A program made the position numbers and the translations under genes. 64,000 bases of DNA. It comes from an uncultured Allomuricauda sp. (GTDB lineage: Bacteria > Bacteroidota > Bacteroidia > Flavobacteriales > Flavobacteriaceae). This document shows, piece by piece, positions 1 through 7,896 of the stretch. A model generated the notes under the pieces. The model ran no database searches. It saw only the letters and a list, made by a program, of their open reading frames with translations, and was not told where the DNA came from. The number at the start of each line of letters is the position of its first letter. Positions within the stretch are counted from its first letter, which is position 1. The stretch covers positions 186,001 to 250,000 of the forward strand of contig NZ_CANMOO010000001.1 in assembly GCF_947499585.1 (NCBI RefSeq). The letters are read 5' to 3'.

Positions 1-1
1 G

Positions 2-373
2 CGTGTGCAAGGTGCCTATGCTTTTAAAACATTATTGGATAAAGCAGGTACGGTGGCCTTAGGTACCGATTTTCCAGTAGAGCGCGTAAGTCCTTTTTTA
101 ACATTTTATGCAGCTGTGGCGCGTCAAGATTTGGAAAAGTACCCAGAGGGAGGTTTTCAAATGAAGGATGCACTCTCTCGAGAAGAAACCTTAAAAGGAA
201 TGACTATTTGGGCGGCACACTCCAATTTTGAAGAAGGTGAAAAAGGAAGTATAGAAGCTGGCAAATTTGCTGACTTTGTGATTTTAAGTGATGATATTAT
301 GACCATGCCAGTTGATGGAATTCCTAACTTAAAAGCAGAGCAAGTTTTTGTTGGAGGAAATCAAGTAAAATAA
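2..373 (+). CDS. Amidohydrolase family protein, C-terminal part (gene starts before the window)
   Basis: The reading frame is open from the first bases, so this is the 3' end of a longer gene; the first possible internal start (GTG at 5) is not a real one. The 123 visible residues contain GTDFPVE, whose Asp fits the last metal ligand of the amidohydrolase superfamily, then a segment (EEGEKGSIEAGKFADFVIL) typical of the C-terminal composite domain of YtcJ-like amidohydrolase_3 enzymes. The family hydrolyses amide or related bonds with a bound metal; the substrate cannot be told. It ends at a hairpin terminator shared with the convergent DUF2911 gene. Confidence 0.8.
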   Translation, partial: RVQGAYAFKTLLDKAGTVALGTDFPVERVSPFLTFYAAVARQDLEKYPEGGFQMKDALSREETLKGMTIWAAHSNFEEGEKGSIEAGKFADFVILSDDIMTMPVDGIPNLKAEQVFVGGNQVK

Positions 374-400
374 AAAAGCGAGCCTTTTGGCTCGCTTTTT
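373..400. terminator. Bidirectional terminator between convergent genes
   Basis: A perfect stem, AAAAAGCGAGCC with a TTTT loop and GGCTCGCTTTTT, lies just after the amidohydrolase stop codon. The A and T runs on either side let it work for both the plus-strand amidohydrolase and the minus-strand DUF2911 gene. Confidence 0.85.
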
Positions 401-420
401 CAACATTAAAATTATTGTGA

Positions 421-954
421 TTATAAGCTCATAGCCAAAGAAACACGAGTGGTTCCCCATCCCATGACCATATTGCTTCCAGCTTCATCAAAAGCAATTG
501 AGAATGCTTCCAAAGACTCGCTGTCAGTACTAGCTTTAGCAGTAACTCTAGCAACGTCTGCAGCACTATCATAGGAGTATGCTCCCCATTGATTCAAATT
601 GCTATTCAGAATAACGGTCCATTCACTCTCTCCAGGAATGGTAAACAATGCATAAGTTCCAGCTTTTACAGATTTTCCACCAATTGTGGCATCCTTGTAA
701 AAAGTAATTTCTGGTGCTTCGTTAGCTCCAGTTCTCCATACCTTACCTGCTGGTGCAAGTTCAGAAAGGCTACGACCTTTTAATTGTGGACGACTATAGA
801 TTACGCGAACAGCTTTTTCCGAAACTCTATAACTGGAAGGATAAGCAGCGATGTCAGCAGGGCTTTTATCTAAACCACCAAACTTTTGTGCTGTGGCTTC
901 TGTAGAAAAAACCAATGCTAGGGTTAAGAAAGTAAGTAAGAATACATTTTTCAT
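421..954 (-). CDS. DUF2911 domain secreted protein
   Basis: A 177-residue protein starting at the ATG at 954, chosen because MKNVFLLTFLTLALVFSTEATAQ is a clean signal peptide; the in-frame start at 978 would add eight residues ahead of it. The body matches the DUF2911 family by its VIYSRPQLKGR, KVWRTGANEAP and AGTYALFTIPG segments. The function of the family is unknown; proteins of this type are exported in Bacteroidota. The gene stands alone, between a convergent amidohydrolase and the divergent asnB. Confidence 0.8.
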   Translation of the reverse strand: MKNVFLLTFLTLALVFSTEATAQKFGGLDKSPADIAAYPSSYRVSEKAVRVIYSRPQLKGRSLSELAPAGKVWRTGANEAPEITFYKDATIGGKSVKAGTYALFTIPGESEWTVILNSNLNQWGAYSYDSAADVARVTAKASTDSESLEAFSIAFDEAGSNMVMGWGTTRVSLAMSL

Positions 955-1135
955 GATTAAAATTTTAGTTGTCCCCAAAACTAGCGTGTAATTGAATGGG
1001 GTTTTTATAAAGAGACGTTAAAATTTGACAACCTTTCAAAATGTTCAAGATTTGTGCGAAAGAACTTAAAAGTATATAGATTTATAGTTTAAATGGATTT
1101 TTTAGTTATAAATTGTAATTAAAAAGATGTTTGAT

Positions 1136-1167
1136 GTTTCATTTATGAAACTATAAAATCATATTTG
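1136..1167 (+). promoter_or_regulatory. Perfect palindrome overlapping the likely asnB promoter
   Basis: GTTTCATTTATGAAAC at 1136-1151 is a 7-2-7 perfect inverted repeat. It ends eight bases before CATATTTG (1160-1167), one mismatch from the Bacteroidota -7 element TAnnTTTG, 28 bases before the asnB ATG. An operator overlapping the -33 region is a reasonable inference; the bound protein is unknown. Confidence 0.45.
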
Positions 1168-1195
1168 TATTAAAATTGTTATAAATATTAAAGAT

Positions 1196-2866
1196 ATGTG
1201 CGGAATTGTATGCGCGTTTGATGTTAAGGAAAGTACTGAAGCGTTGAGGCCTCAACTATTGGAAATGTCCAAAAAAGTTAGGCATAGAGGCCCAGATTGG
1301 AGTGGAATATATGCAGATGATAAAGCAATACTAGCTCATGAGAGGTTGGCCATAGTAGATCCAGCATCTGGAAAGCAACCACTTTTCAGTGCAGACGAAA
1401 AATTGATTTTAGCAGCTAACGGTGAAATTTATAACCATAGGGAACTTAGACAGCAGTTTGAAGGTAGTTATGAGTTTAAAACCAAATCGGATTGTGAGGT
1501 AATTTTAGCATTATACCAAGAGAAGGGTGTTGATTTTGTTGATGAACTGAACGGAATTTTTGGTTTTGCCATATATGATAGCGAAAAAGATGAGTATTTC
1601 ATCGCAAGAGACCATATGGGAATTATTCCACTATACATTGGCTGGGATAAAAACGGAACCTTTTATGTGGCTTCAGAACTTAAAGCTTTAGAAGGAACGT
1701 GTTCAAAAATTGAATTATTTCCTCCTGGTCACTATCTACATAGTAAAGATGGTGAATTTAAAAGATGGTATAAGAGAGACTGGATGGATTATGAAACCGT
1801 AAAGGAGAATGAAACCAGTATTGCGGAGATTAGAGATGCTCTAGAGGCTGCGGTCCATCGTCAATTAATGTCTGATGTGCCTTATGGGGTTTTGTTATCT
1901 GGTGGATTGGATTCTTCGGTAACTTCTGCAGTTGCAAAAAAATACTCTCAAATGAGGATTGAGTCGGGAGATACCAAGGAAGCTTGGTGGCCCCAATTAC
2001 ATTCTTTTTCTGTTGGATTGGAAGGTTCGCCAGATTTGGCCGCTGCCCAAAAAGTGGCGGAGCATATTGGAACTATTCATCATGAAATAAAATTTACGAT
2101 ACAAGAAGGTTTAGATGCCATTAAAGACGTTATCTATAATTTGGAAACCTATGATGTTACTACCATAAGGGCTTCTACACCTATGTATTTAATGGCAAGG
2201 GTAATTAAGTCAATGGGAATAAAGATGGTTTTGTCAGGAGAAGGTGCTGATGAGTTGTTTGGGGGATACCTATATTTCCATAAAGCCCCAAGTCCAAAGG
2301 ATTTTCACGAAGAAACAGTTAGAAAACTGGATAAGTTACACATGTATGATTGTCTTAGAGCTAACAAATCACTTGCTGCATGGGGAATTGAAGGACGAGT
2401 TCCGTTTTTGGATAAGGAGTTTATGGATGTTGCCATGCGCATCAACCCAAAAGATAAAATGATTAATGGGGAGCGTATGGAAAAATGGGTGGTTCGTAAA
2501 GCGTTTGAATCGTATTTGCCTCACAGTGTAGCTTGGAGGCAGAAGGAGCAATTTTCAGATGGAGTGGGTTACAGCTGGATAGATACATTAAAAGAGCTGG
2601 TGGATCAGGAAGTAAGTGATGAACAATTGGCAAATGCCCATTTTAAGTTTCCCATACAAACACCCGCAAGTAAAGAAGAGTACTATTACCGTTCTATTTT
2701 TGAAGGGCATTTCCCTTCAGATGCAGCGGCATTGAGCGTTCCACAGGAACCTTCGGTGGCTTGCAGCACAAAAATAGCTTTGGAGTGGGATGAAGCCTTT
2801 AAAAATATGAATGATCCTTCTGGAAGGGCAGTAGCTAGCGTACACGAAGATGCATATGTAAAATAA
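1196..2866 (+). CDS. asnB: Asparagine synthetase B (glutamine-hydrolysing)
   Basis: Makes asparagine from aspartate, ATP and glutamine. The 556-residue length is typical of the AsnB class. After the initiator Met, Cys2 (MCGIV) is the glutaminase nucleophile of the class II amidotransferase domain (about 1-190), with RHRGPD and NGEIYNH as substrate-binding segments. The synthetase domain carries the pyrophosphate loop SGGLDSS at residues 235-241 and GEGADELFGGY further on. It is monocistronic: a palindrome and promoter-like element lie upstream, and a hairpin terminator follows at about 2929. Confidence 0.97.
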   Translation: MCGIVCAFDVKESTEALRPQLLEMSKKVRHRGPDWSGIYADDKAILAHERLAIVDPASGKQPLFSADEKLILAANGEIYNHRELRQQFEGSYEFKTKSDCEVILALYQEKGVDFVDELNGIFGFAIYDSEKDEYFIARDHMGIIPLYIGWDKNGTFYVASELKALEGTCSKIELFPPGHYLHSKDGEFKRWYKRDWMDYETVKENETSIAEIRDALEAAVHRQLMSDVPYGVLLSGGLDSSVTSAVAKKYSQMRIESGDTKEAWWPQLHSFSVGLEGSPDLAAAQKVAEHIGTIHHEIKFTIQEGLDAIKDVIYNLETYDVTTIRASTPMYLMARVIKSMGIKMVLSGEGADELFGGYLYFHKAPSPKDFHEETVRKLDKLHMYDCLRANKSLAAWGIEGRVPFLDKEFMDVAMRINPKDKMINGERMEKWVVRKAFESYLPHSVAWRQKEQFSDGVGYSWIDTLKELVDQEVSDEQLANAHFKFPIQTPASKEEYYYRSIFEGHFPSDAAALSVPQEPSVACSTKIALEWDEAFKNMNDPSGRAVASVHEDAYVK

Positions 2867-2928
2867 CCAACCAATTTATAGAATATGTTGTAGGAAGATG
2901 CCGTTTTGTTTCATTTTCAATTAGTCAG

Positions 2929-2955
2929 AAAAGCCCCTTAACTAAGGGGCTTTTT
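2929..2955 (+). terminator. asnB terminator
   Basis: The stem AAGCCCCTTA / TAAGGGGCTT with a short loop is followed by a T run, about 60 bases after the asnB stop codon. Confidence 0.85.
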
Positions 2956-2998
2956 GATGCTTTCCAAGGTAGGTTTCACATTAAAAACCAAACCTTAT

Positions 2999-3022
2999 TT
3001 TTCCACATTCACTTGTTGATAA
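2999..3022. other. Pair of DnaA-box-like 9-mers upstream of gyrB
   Basis: TTTTCCACA (2999-3007) and, on the other strand, TTATCAACA (3014-3022) each differ by one base from the classical DnaA box TTATCCACA. They sit about 100 bases upstream of gyrB. Two weak matches in AT-rich DNA do not prove an origin or DnaA control. Confidence 0.25.
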
Positions 3023-3071
3023 CTTAGAGGTTGCAAATGGCTTCAAGTACCTAATTCCATTGGGTATTCCT

Positions 3072-3079
3072 TATATTTG
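3072..3079 (+). promoter_or_regulatory. -7 promoter element of gyrB
   Basis: TATATTTG matches the Bacteroidota -7 consensus TAnnTTTG exactly and lies 37 bases before the gyrB ATG. I see no clear TTG at the matching -33 distance. Confidence 0.55.
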
Positions 3080-3116
3080 TAAGATTTGAAAATTTCAAGG
3101 CTAATAAAGAAAATAT

Positions 3117-5057
3117 ATGAGCGAAGAAGCTAAAAAAGACCAATATTCAGCGGACAGTATTCAGGCCCTGGAAGGGATGGAACACGTGCGCATGCGACCT
3201 TCCATGTATATAGGTGATGTTGGGGTTAGAGGACTGCACCATTTGGTATATGAAGTGGTTGATAATTCCATAGATGAAGCTATGGGTGGCCATTGTGACA
3301 CTATTGATGTTATTATTAATGAAGACAATTCCATAACAACAAAAGACAACGGTAGAGGAATCCCTATCGACCTTCATAAAAAGGAGGGTGTTTCTGCTCT
3401 AGAGGTGGTAATGACCAAGATTGGTGCTGGTGGTAAGTTTGATAAAGACTCTTATAAGGTTTCTGGGGGTCTACATGGTGTTGGGGTTTCCGTAGTTAAT
3501 GCTTTGTCCGCTCATTTAAAGGCCACGGTCTTTAGAGAAGGAAAAGTATGGGAGCAAGAATATGAAAGAGGTAAAACCCTATATCCTGTTAAAAGCGTAG
3601 GCGAGAGTCAAGAAACGGGTACAGTGGTGACCTTTATACCAGATGAAACCATTTTTTCCCAAACCATAGAGTATAGTTATGATACTTTGGCAAATAGAAT
3701 GCGTGAGCTTTCTTACTTGAATAAAGGTGTTACTATTACCCTTACAGATAAGCGAAATAAGGATGATAAAGGAGAATACATCTCGGAAACTTTTCATTCT
3801 AATGAAGGATTAAAAGAATTTATCAAATTTTTAGATAGTAATCGTGAGCCACTTATCCAAAGTGTAATCTCAATGGAGGGTGAAAAAAATGGAATTCCCG
3901 TAGAAGTAGCTATGGTCTACAATACAGGGTTTACCGAAAACCTTCATTCTTACGTAAACAATATCAATACTCACGAAGGAGGAACTCATTTGTCAGGTTT
4001 TAGAAGAGGATTAACATCTACCTTAAAAAAGTATGCAGATAGTTCTGGAATGCTTGATAAGCTAAAATTTGAGATTGCTGGTGATGATTTTAGAGAAGGG
4101 TTAACAGCCATTGTTTCGGTTAAGGTTGCAGAGCCTCAGTTTGAAGGTCAGACCAAAACTAAATTAGGAAATAGGGAGGTGACCAGTGCCGTAAGTCAGG
4201 CAGTTTCAGAAATGCTGACCAATTATCTGGAAGAACATCCAGACGATGCAAAAGTAATAGTCCAAAAAGTTGTTTTGGCAGCTACAGCAAGACATGCAGC
4301 TGCAAAGGCTAGAGAAATGGTCCAACGCAAAACGGTAATGAGTATTGGAGGTCTTCCAGGAAAATTATCAGATTGTTCAGATCAGGATCCTGCCAATTGC
4401 GAAGTGTTCTTGGTAGAGGGTGACTCTGCAGGAGGAACAGCCAAACAAGGAAGAGATAGAAAGTTTCAGGCAATATTGCCTTTACGTGGTAAAATCTTGA
4501 ATGTTGAGAAAGCTATGCAACACAAGGTTTTTGAAAACGAAGAGATTAAAAATATCTACACGGCACTTGGTGTTACTATTGGAACAGAAGAGGATAGTAA
4601 AGCATTGAACCTTGAAAAATTACGCTACCACAAAGTAGTAATCATGTGTGATGCGGATGTAGATGGTAGCCACATTGAGACCTTGATTCTTACATTCTTC
4701 TTCAGATATATGCGTGAATTGATAGAAGGGGGACATGTTTACATAGCAACCCCACCATTATATCTTGTTAAGAAAGGTACTAAAAGAAGATATGCTTGGA
4801 ATGATGAGGAACGTGATCAGATTGTAGAATCTATGAATGGAGCCGCGGGAATACAACGTTACAAAGGTCTTGGTGAAATGAATGCAGAGCAATTATGGGA
4901 TACCACAATGAATCCTGATTTTAGAACTTTGCGACAAGTTACCATAGATAATGCAACAGAAACTGATCGTATCTTCTCAATGTTAATGGGGGATGAAGTG
5001 CCTCCAAGACGTGAATTTATAGAGAAAAATGCCGTCTATGCGAACATAGATGTATAG
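3117..5057 (+). CDS. gyrB: DNA gyrase subunit B
   Basis: ATPase subunit of DNA gyrase, which introduces negative supercoils together with GyrA. The 646-residue length fits Bacteroidota GyrB. The GHKL ATPase domain shows EVVDNSIDEA, DNGRGIP and GGLHGVGVSVVN. The Toprim domain has EGDSAGG (Glu434) and the metal-binding DADVDGSH (Asp512, Asp514, Asp516). QRYKGLGEMN near the C terminus is the usual GyrB/ParE signature. The closely related ParE is the alternative; the N-terminal SIQALEGMEHVRMRPSMYIG block and length favour GyrB. The gene is single, with its own -7 element and terminator. Confidence 0.95.
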   Translation: MSEEAKKDQYSADSIQALEGMEHVRMRPSMYIGDVGVRGLHHLVYEVVDNSIDEAMGGHCDTIDVIINEDNSITTKDNGRGIPIDLHKKEGVSALEVVMTKIGAGGKFDKDSYKVSGGLHGVGVSVVNALSAHLKATVFREGKVWEQEYERGKTLYPVKSVGESQETGTVVTFIPDETIFSQTIEYSYDTLANRMRELSYLNKGVTITLTDKRNKDDKGEYISETFHSNEGLKEFIKFLDSNREPLIQSVISMEGEKNGIPVEVAMVYNTGFTENLHSYVNNINTHEGGTHLSGFRRGLTSTLKKYADSSGMLDKLKFEIAGDDFREGLTAIVSVKVAEPQFEGQTKTKLGNREVTSAVSQAVSEMLTNYLEEHPDDAKVIVQKVVLAATARHAAAKAREMVQRKTVMSIGGLPGKLSDCSDQDPANCEVFLVEGDSAGGTAKQGRDRKFQAILPLRGKILNVEKAMQHKVFENEEIKNIYTALGVTIGTEEDSKALNLEKLRYHKVVIMCDADVDGSHIETLILTFFFRYMRELIEGGHVYIATPPLYLVKKGTKRRYAWNDEERDQIVESMNGAAGIQRYKGLGEMNAEQLWDTTMNPDFRTLRQVTIDNATETDRIFSMLMGDEVPPRREFIEKNAVYANIDV

Positions 5058-5076
5058 ATAACTGCTGTTTCACAAC

Positions 5077-5106
5077 AAAAACTCGCTCTTACAAAGCGAG
5101 TTTTTT
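5077..5106 (+). terminator. gyrB terminator
   Basis: The stem ACTCGCT / AGCGAGT with a seven-base loop is followed by TTTTTT, about 25 bases after the gyrB stop codon. Confidence 0.85.
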
Positions 5107-5129
5107 AGTTTTAGGAAAAATTTTACAAG

Positions 5130-6140
5130 ATGAAAAGAATTGTTCTTTTATTCGCATTAAGTAGTTTTTCCTTTGGAATAGCACAATCTAATTTAAATGA
5201 TCTCTTAGCAGCCGGTCTAAATGACGCCGAGCGATTCACAACAGCTTGGTTAGCTCCGGTAACTGAAGCAGGGGTTTATAGTATTTCCAATGGATGGTAT
5301 AATTCAGCTGATGCAAAACCATTAGGTGGGTTTGAAATTTCTATTATTGGTAATATAACAGGATTCAAAAATAAAGCTGATAAAAAAGCTTTTACGCTAA
5401 ATACGGCGGATTATGAAAACCTTACGTTTGTTGATGGCAGTACTTCTAAAGAAGTAGCAACGGCACTTGGTGATATAGAAGGAGTTGATGTTGCAATTAA
5501 CGCAACTATTGAAGGACAACAGGTAAGTACAGAATTTGAATTACCATCTGGTTTGTCTTCGGAGGACCTAAACTTTGTTCCTTCAGGATATATTCAAGCT
5601 AGCGTGGGTTTAATCAAAGGAACTGAGGTTAAAGCTAGATTTTTACCAAAAATAAAAACAGATGATGTCTCCATTGGACTTATTGGTTTTGGAGTTCAAC
5701 ATGATTTTACAAAACACCTTCCTGCAGACAAATTACTGCCTGTCGCAATCTCTGCGGTAATTGGATACACCAAATTAAGTGGTGAGTATGATTTTACTAG
5801 TACGGAAGCTATAAGTGGTGAAAACCAGCGTATTGACGCTCAATTTAGTTCTTGGAACTTTAGTGCTGTAGTTTCTACACGTCTGCCTGTCATCAATTTT
5901 TATGGAGGCCTTAATTATATCACCGGAAAAGCTGATACCGATATTTTAGGTAGATATGAAATTGAAACCATCGCCGCACCAATTGTTTATAATGATCCGT
6001 TTGCCATTAGTAATAAAGTGAGCGGAGTATCAGGAAACATTGGAACAAAATTGAAGTTGGGTTTCTTTAGATTAAATGCAGACTATAACATAGCCGAATT
6101 TAGCACTTTTACATTTGGAGTGAACTTCGGATTTAGATAG
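5130..6140 (+). CDS. Secreted DUF6588-like protein, probably outer membrane
   Basis: A 336-residue protein with a signal peptide (MKRIVLLFALSSFSFGIAQ). The mature part has many short alternating segments, and its last residues (FTFGVNFGFR) resemble an outer-membrane beta-barrel end. The N-terminal block with LLAAGLNDAERFTTAWLAPVTE followed by NGWYNSADAKPLGGFE is what I associate with the DUF6588 family of Bacteroidota; that assignment is from memory and moderate. Function is unknown. It follows the gyrB terminator and ends at a hairpin shared with the convergent lipoprotein gene. Confidence 0.65.
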   Translation: MKRIVLLFALSSFSFGIAQSNLNDLLAAGLNDAERFTTAWLAPVTEAGVYSISNGWYNSADAKPLGGFEISIIGNITGFKNKADKKAFTLNTADYENLTFVDGSTSKEVATALGDIEGVDVAINATIEGQQVSTEFELPSGLSSEDLNFVPSGYIQASVGLIKGTEVKARFLPKIKTDDVSIGLIGFGVQHDFTKHLPADKLLPVAISAVIGYTKLSGEYDFTSTEAISGENQRIDAQFSSWNFSAVVSTRLPVINFYGGLNYITGKADTDILGRYEIETIAAPIVYNDPFAISNKVSGVSGNIGTKLKLGFFRLNADYNIAEFSTFTFGVNFGFR

Positions 6141-6159
6141 AAAATAACATTATAACATA

Positions 6160-6190
6160 AAAAAAGCCCCAACGAAAGTTGGGGCCTTTT
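6160..6190. terminator. Bidirectional terminator
   Basis: A strong stem GCCCCAAC-GAAA-GTTGGGGC is flanked by an A run and a T run, between the convergent genes ending at 6140 and 6217. Confidence 0.9.
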
Positions 6191-6216
6191 AATTTTCATA
6201 TTGCGCGTCTTCTTAA

Positions 6217-6585
6217 TTACTCTCTAGTGGCGAAGACGGTGCCATTCTCTAGAGCTAATATTTCTGGGTCATTGGTCTCTTCCAAACTTACAATAACATC
6301 GGTTATTTCAGTATCTGAATAAATAATGGTATAAACGCCATTTTCTTCAGACCATTTAAAATCGGTGTAAAATAATAAGTTGGATTCAGAATAACTTTGG
6401 TATCTACCTAAGTAGACGTCGTTGAAAATCCACTCCTCTCGGGTGGCGTTTTCGTTTTTGTTTTCAAGAGTTGAGCCAGATCTAGCCCAGATACCTAAAA
6501 TAGGATCATTATTTTCTGGGATACTGGTACAGTTGCTAATAGCAATTATGCATACAATTGACAACAATGAAAAGAACTTTTTCAT
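6217..6585 (-). CDS. Small lipoprotein of unknown function
   Basis: A 122-residue protein with a lipoprotein signal ending in ISNC (Cys19). The mature part starts with GIWARSG and has EEWIFND and DFKWSEENGVYTI segments, a pattern seen in small lipocalin-like or META-like lipoproteins, but the similarity is too weak for a family name. It is a single gene on the minus strand; the 245 bases between it and mdh hold the mdh promoter element and nothing else I recognise. Confidence 0.6.
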   Translation of the reverse strand: MKKFFSLLSIVCIIAISNCTSIPENNDPILGIWARSGSTLENKNENATREEWIFNDVYLGRYQSYSESNLLFYTDFKWSEENGVYTIIYSDTEITDVIVSLEETNDPEILALENGTVFATRE

Positions 6586-6796
6586 AGGCTAAGTAGGTTA
6601 AACGTAATTTGGGATTATTAGAACGCTGATTTATAAAGAACTATTGTTGCAAATTCGATGTATGGTATACCTAACATATATTTCTTCGTTGAACTACATA
6701 TTTTATTAACATTAGGTTTAATTTACCTACAAGACTATAGGAAAATAGATGTTGTGTAAAATGTCAAAAATCAGTTTTTTTCTTACCTAAATGCCT

Positions 6797-6804
6797 TATT
6801 TTTG
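6797..6804 (+). promoter_or_regulatory. -7 promoter element of mdh
   Basis: TATTTTTG matches TAnnTTTG exactly and lies 26 bases before the mdh ATG. Confidence 0.5.
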
Positions 6805-6830
6805 AACGATTAAAATTTAAACCTAAAAAG

Positions 6831-7757
6831 ATGAAAGTTACCGTAGTAGGAGCAGGCGCTGTTGGTGCAAGTTGTGCCGAATATATCGCAATGAAAAATT
6901 TTGCATCAGAAGTTGTCTTATTGGACATTAAGGAAGGATATGCAGAAGGGAAAGCAATGGATTTAATGCAAACGGCTTCCTTAAATGGTTTTGATACCAA
7001 AATTACGGGAAGTACAAGTGATTATTCCAAAACTGCTGGTAGCGATATCGCTGTAATTACATCAGGTATTCCTCGTAAACCGGGAATGACACGTGAGGAA
7101 CTTATAGGTATTAATGCGGGAATTGTAAAGACAGTATCATCTAGCCTTTTAGAGCATTCACCAAATGTTATTTTAATTGTTGTAAGTAATCCAATGGATA
7201 CCATGACCTATTTGGTACATAAAACCACAGATTTGCCAAGACATAGAATTATAGGCATGGGCGGCGCTTTGGATAGTGCTCGTTTCAAGTACAGATTGGC
7301 AGAGGCATTAGAAGCCCCAATCTCTGATGTAGACGGTATGGTGATTGGCGGTCATAGTGATACAGGTATGGTTCCATTAATTGGCCATGCAACAAGGAAT
7401 AGCGTTAAGGTTTCAGAGTTTTTAGCAGAAGACCGTATGCAACAAGTTGTTGAAGACACCAAAGTAGGAGGTGCCACACTTACAAAACTATTGGGAACCA
7501 GTGCATGGTATGCCCCTGGAGCTGCTGTTTCTGGATTAGTACAAGCAATTGCTTGTGATCAGAAAAAAATGTTTCCATGCTCTACACTTTTAGAAGGAGA
7601 ATATGACCTTAATGATATTTGTATAGGTGTGCCTGTAATACTAGGTAGAAACGGTATTGAAAAGATTGTAGAAATTGAATTAGGCGACGCAGAAAAGGCC
7701 AAAATGCAAGAAAGCGCGGAAGGAGTTAAAAAAACTAACGGCCTACTTCAACTGTAA
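6831..7757 (+). CDS. mdh: Malate dehydrogenase
   Basis: NAD-dependent interconversion of malate and oxaloacetate in the TCA cycle, in the cytosol. The 308-residue protein is of the LDH-like malate dehydrogenase type. It has the Rossmann loop GAGAVGASCAEY near residue 7, the mobile loop SGIPRKPGMTREEL with substrate-binding arginines, VVSNPMDTMTYL, and the catalytic His in GGHSDTGMVPLIG. The Arg pair in RKPGMTR supports malate over lactate as substrate. It is monocistronic and ends at a hairpin. Confidence 0.95.
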   Translation: MKVTVVGAGAVGASCAEYIAMKNFASEVVLLDIKEGYAEGKAMDLMQTASLNGFDTKITGSTSDYSKTAGSDIAVITSGIPRKPGMTREELIGINAGIVKTVSSSLLEHSPNVILIVVSNPMDTMTYLVHKTTDLPRHRIIGMGGALDSARFKYRLAEALEAPISDVDGMVIGGHSDTGMVPLIGHATRNSVKVSEFLAEDRMQQVVEDTKVGGATLTKLLGTSAWYAPGAAVSGLVQAIACDQKKMFPCSTLLEGEYDLNDICIGVPVILGRNGIEKIVEIELGDAEKAKMQESAEGVKKTNGLLQL

Positions 7758-7784
7758 GCTTTGATACATTTTAAGATTTAAAAT

Positions 7785-7808
7785 AAATGGGCAGGAGACT
7801 GCCCATTT
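7785..7808 (+). terminator. mdh terminator
   Basis: The stem AAATGGGC / GCCCATTT with an eight-base loop lies 28 bases after the mdh stop. The T tract is short, so it is a moderate terminator. Confidence 0.6.
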
Positions 7809-7827
7809 GCAATTCCACTAAATTCTA

Positions 7828-7858
7828 TTGGCAAATCTTGTGGGAAATGATATATTTG
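7828..7858 (+). promoter_or_regulatory. secDF promoter
   Basis: TTG (7828-7830), a 20-base spacer and TATATTTG (7851-7858) match the Bacteroidota sigma-A promoter pattern. The ATG of secDF is 38 bases further on. Confidence 0.7.
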
Positions 7859-7896
7859 CACGCTGTTTAAGAAAACTTCTAAAAATTTAATAATCA

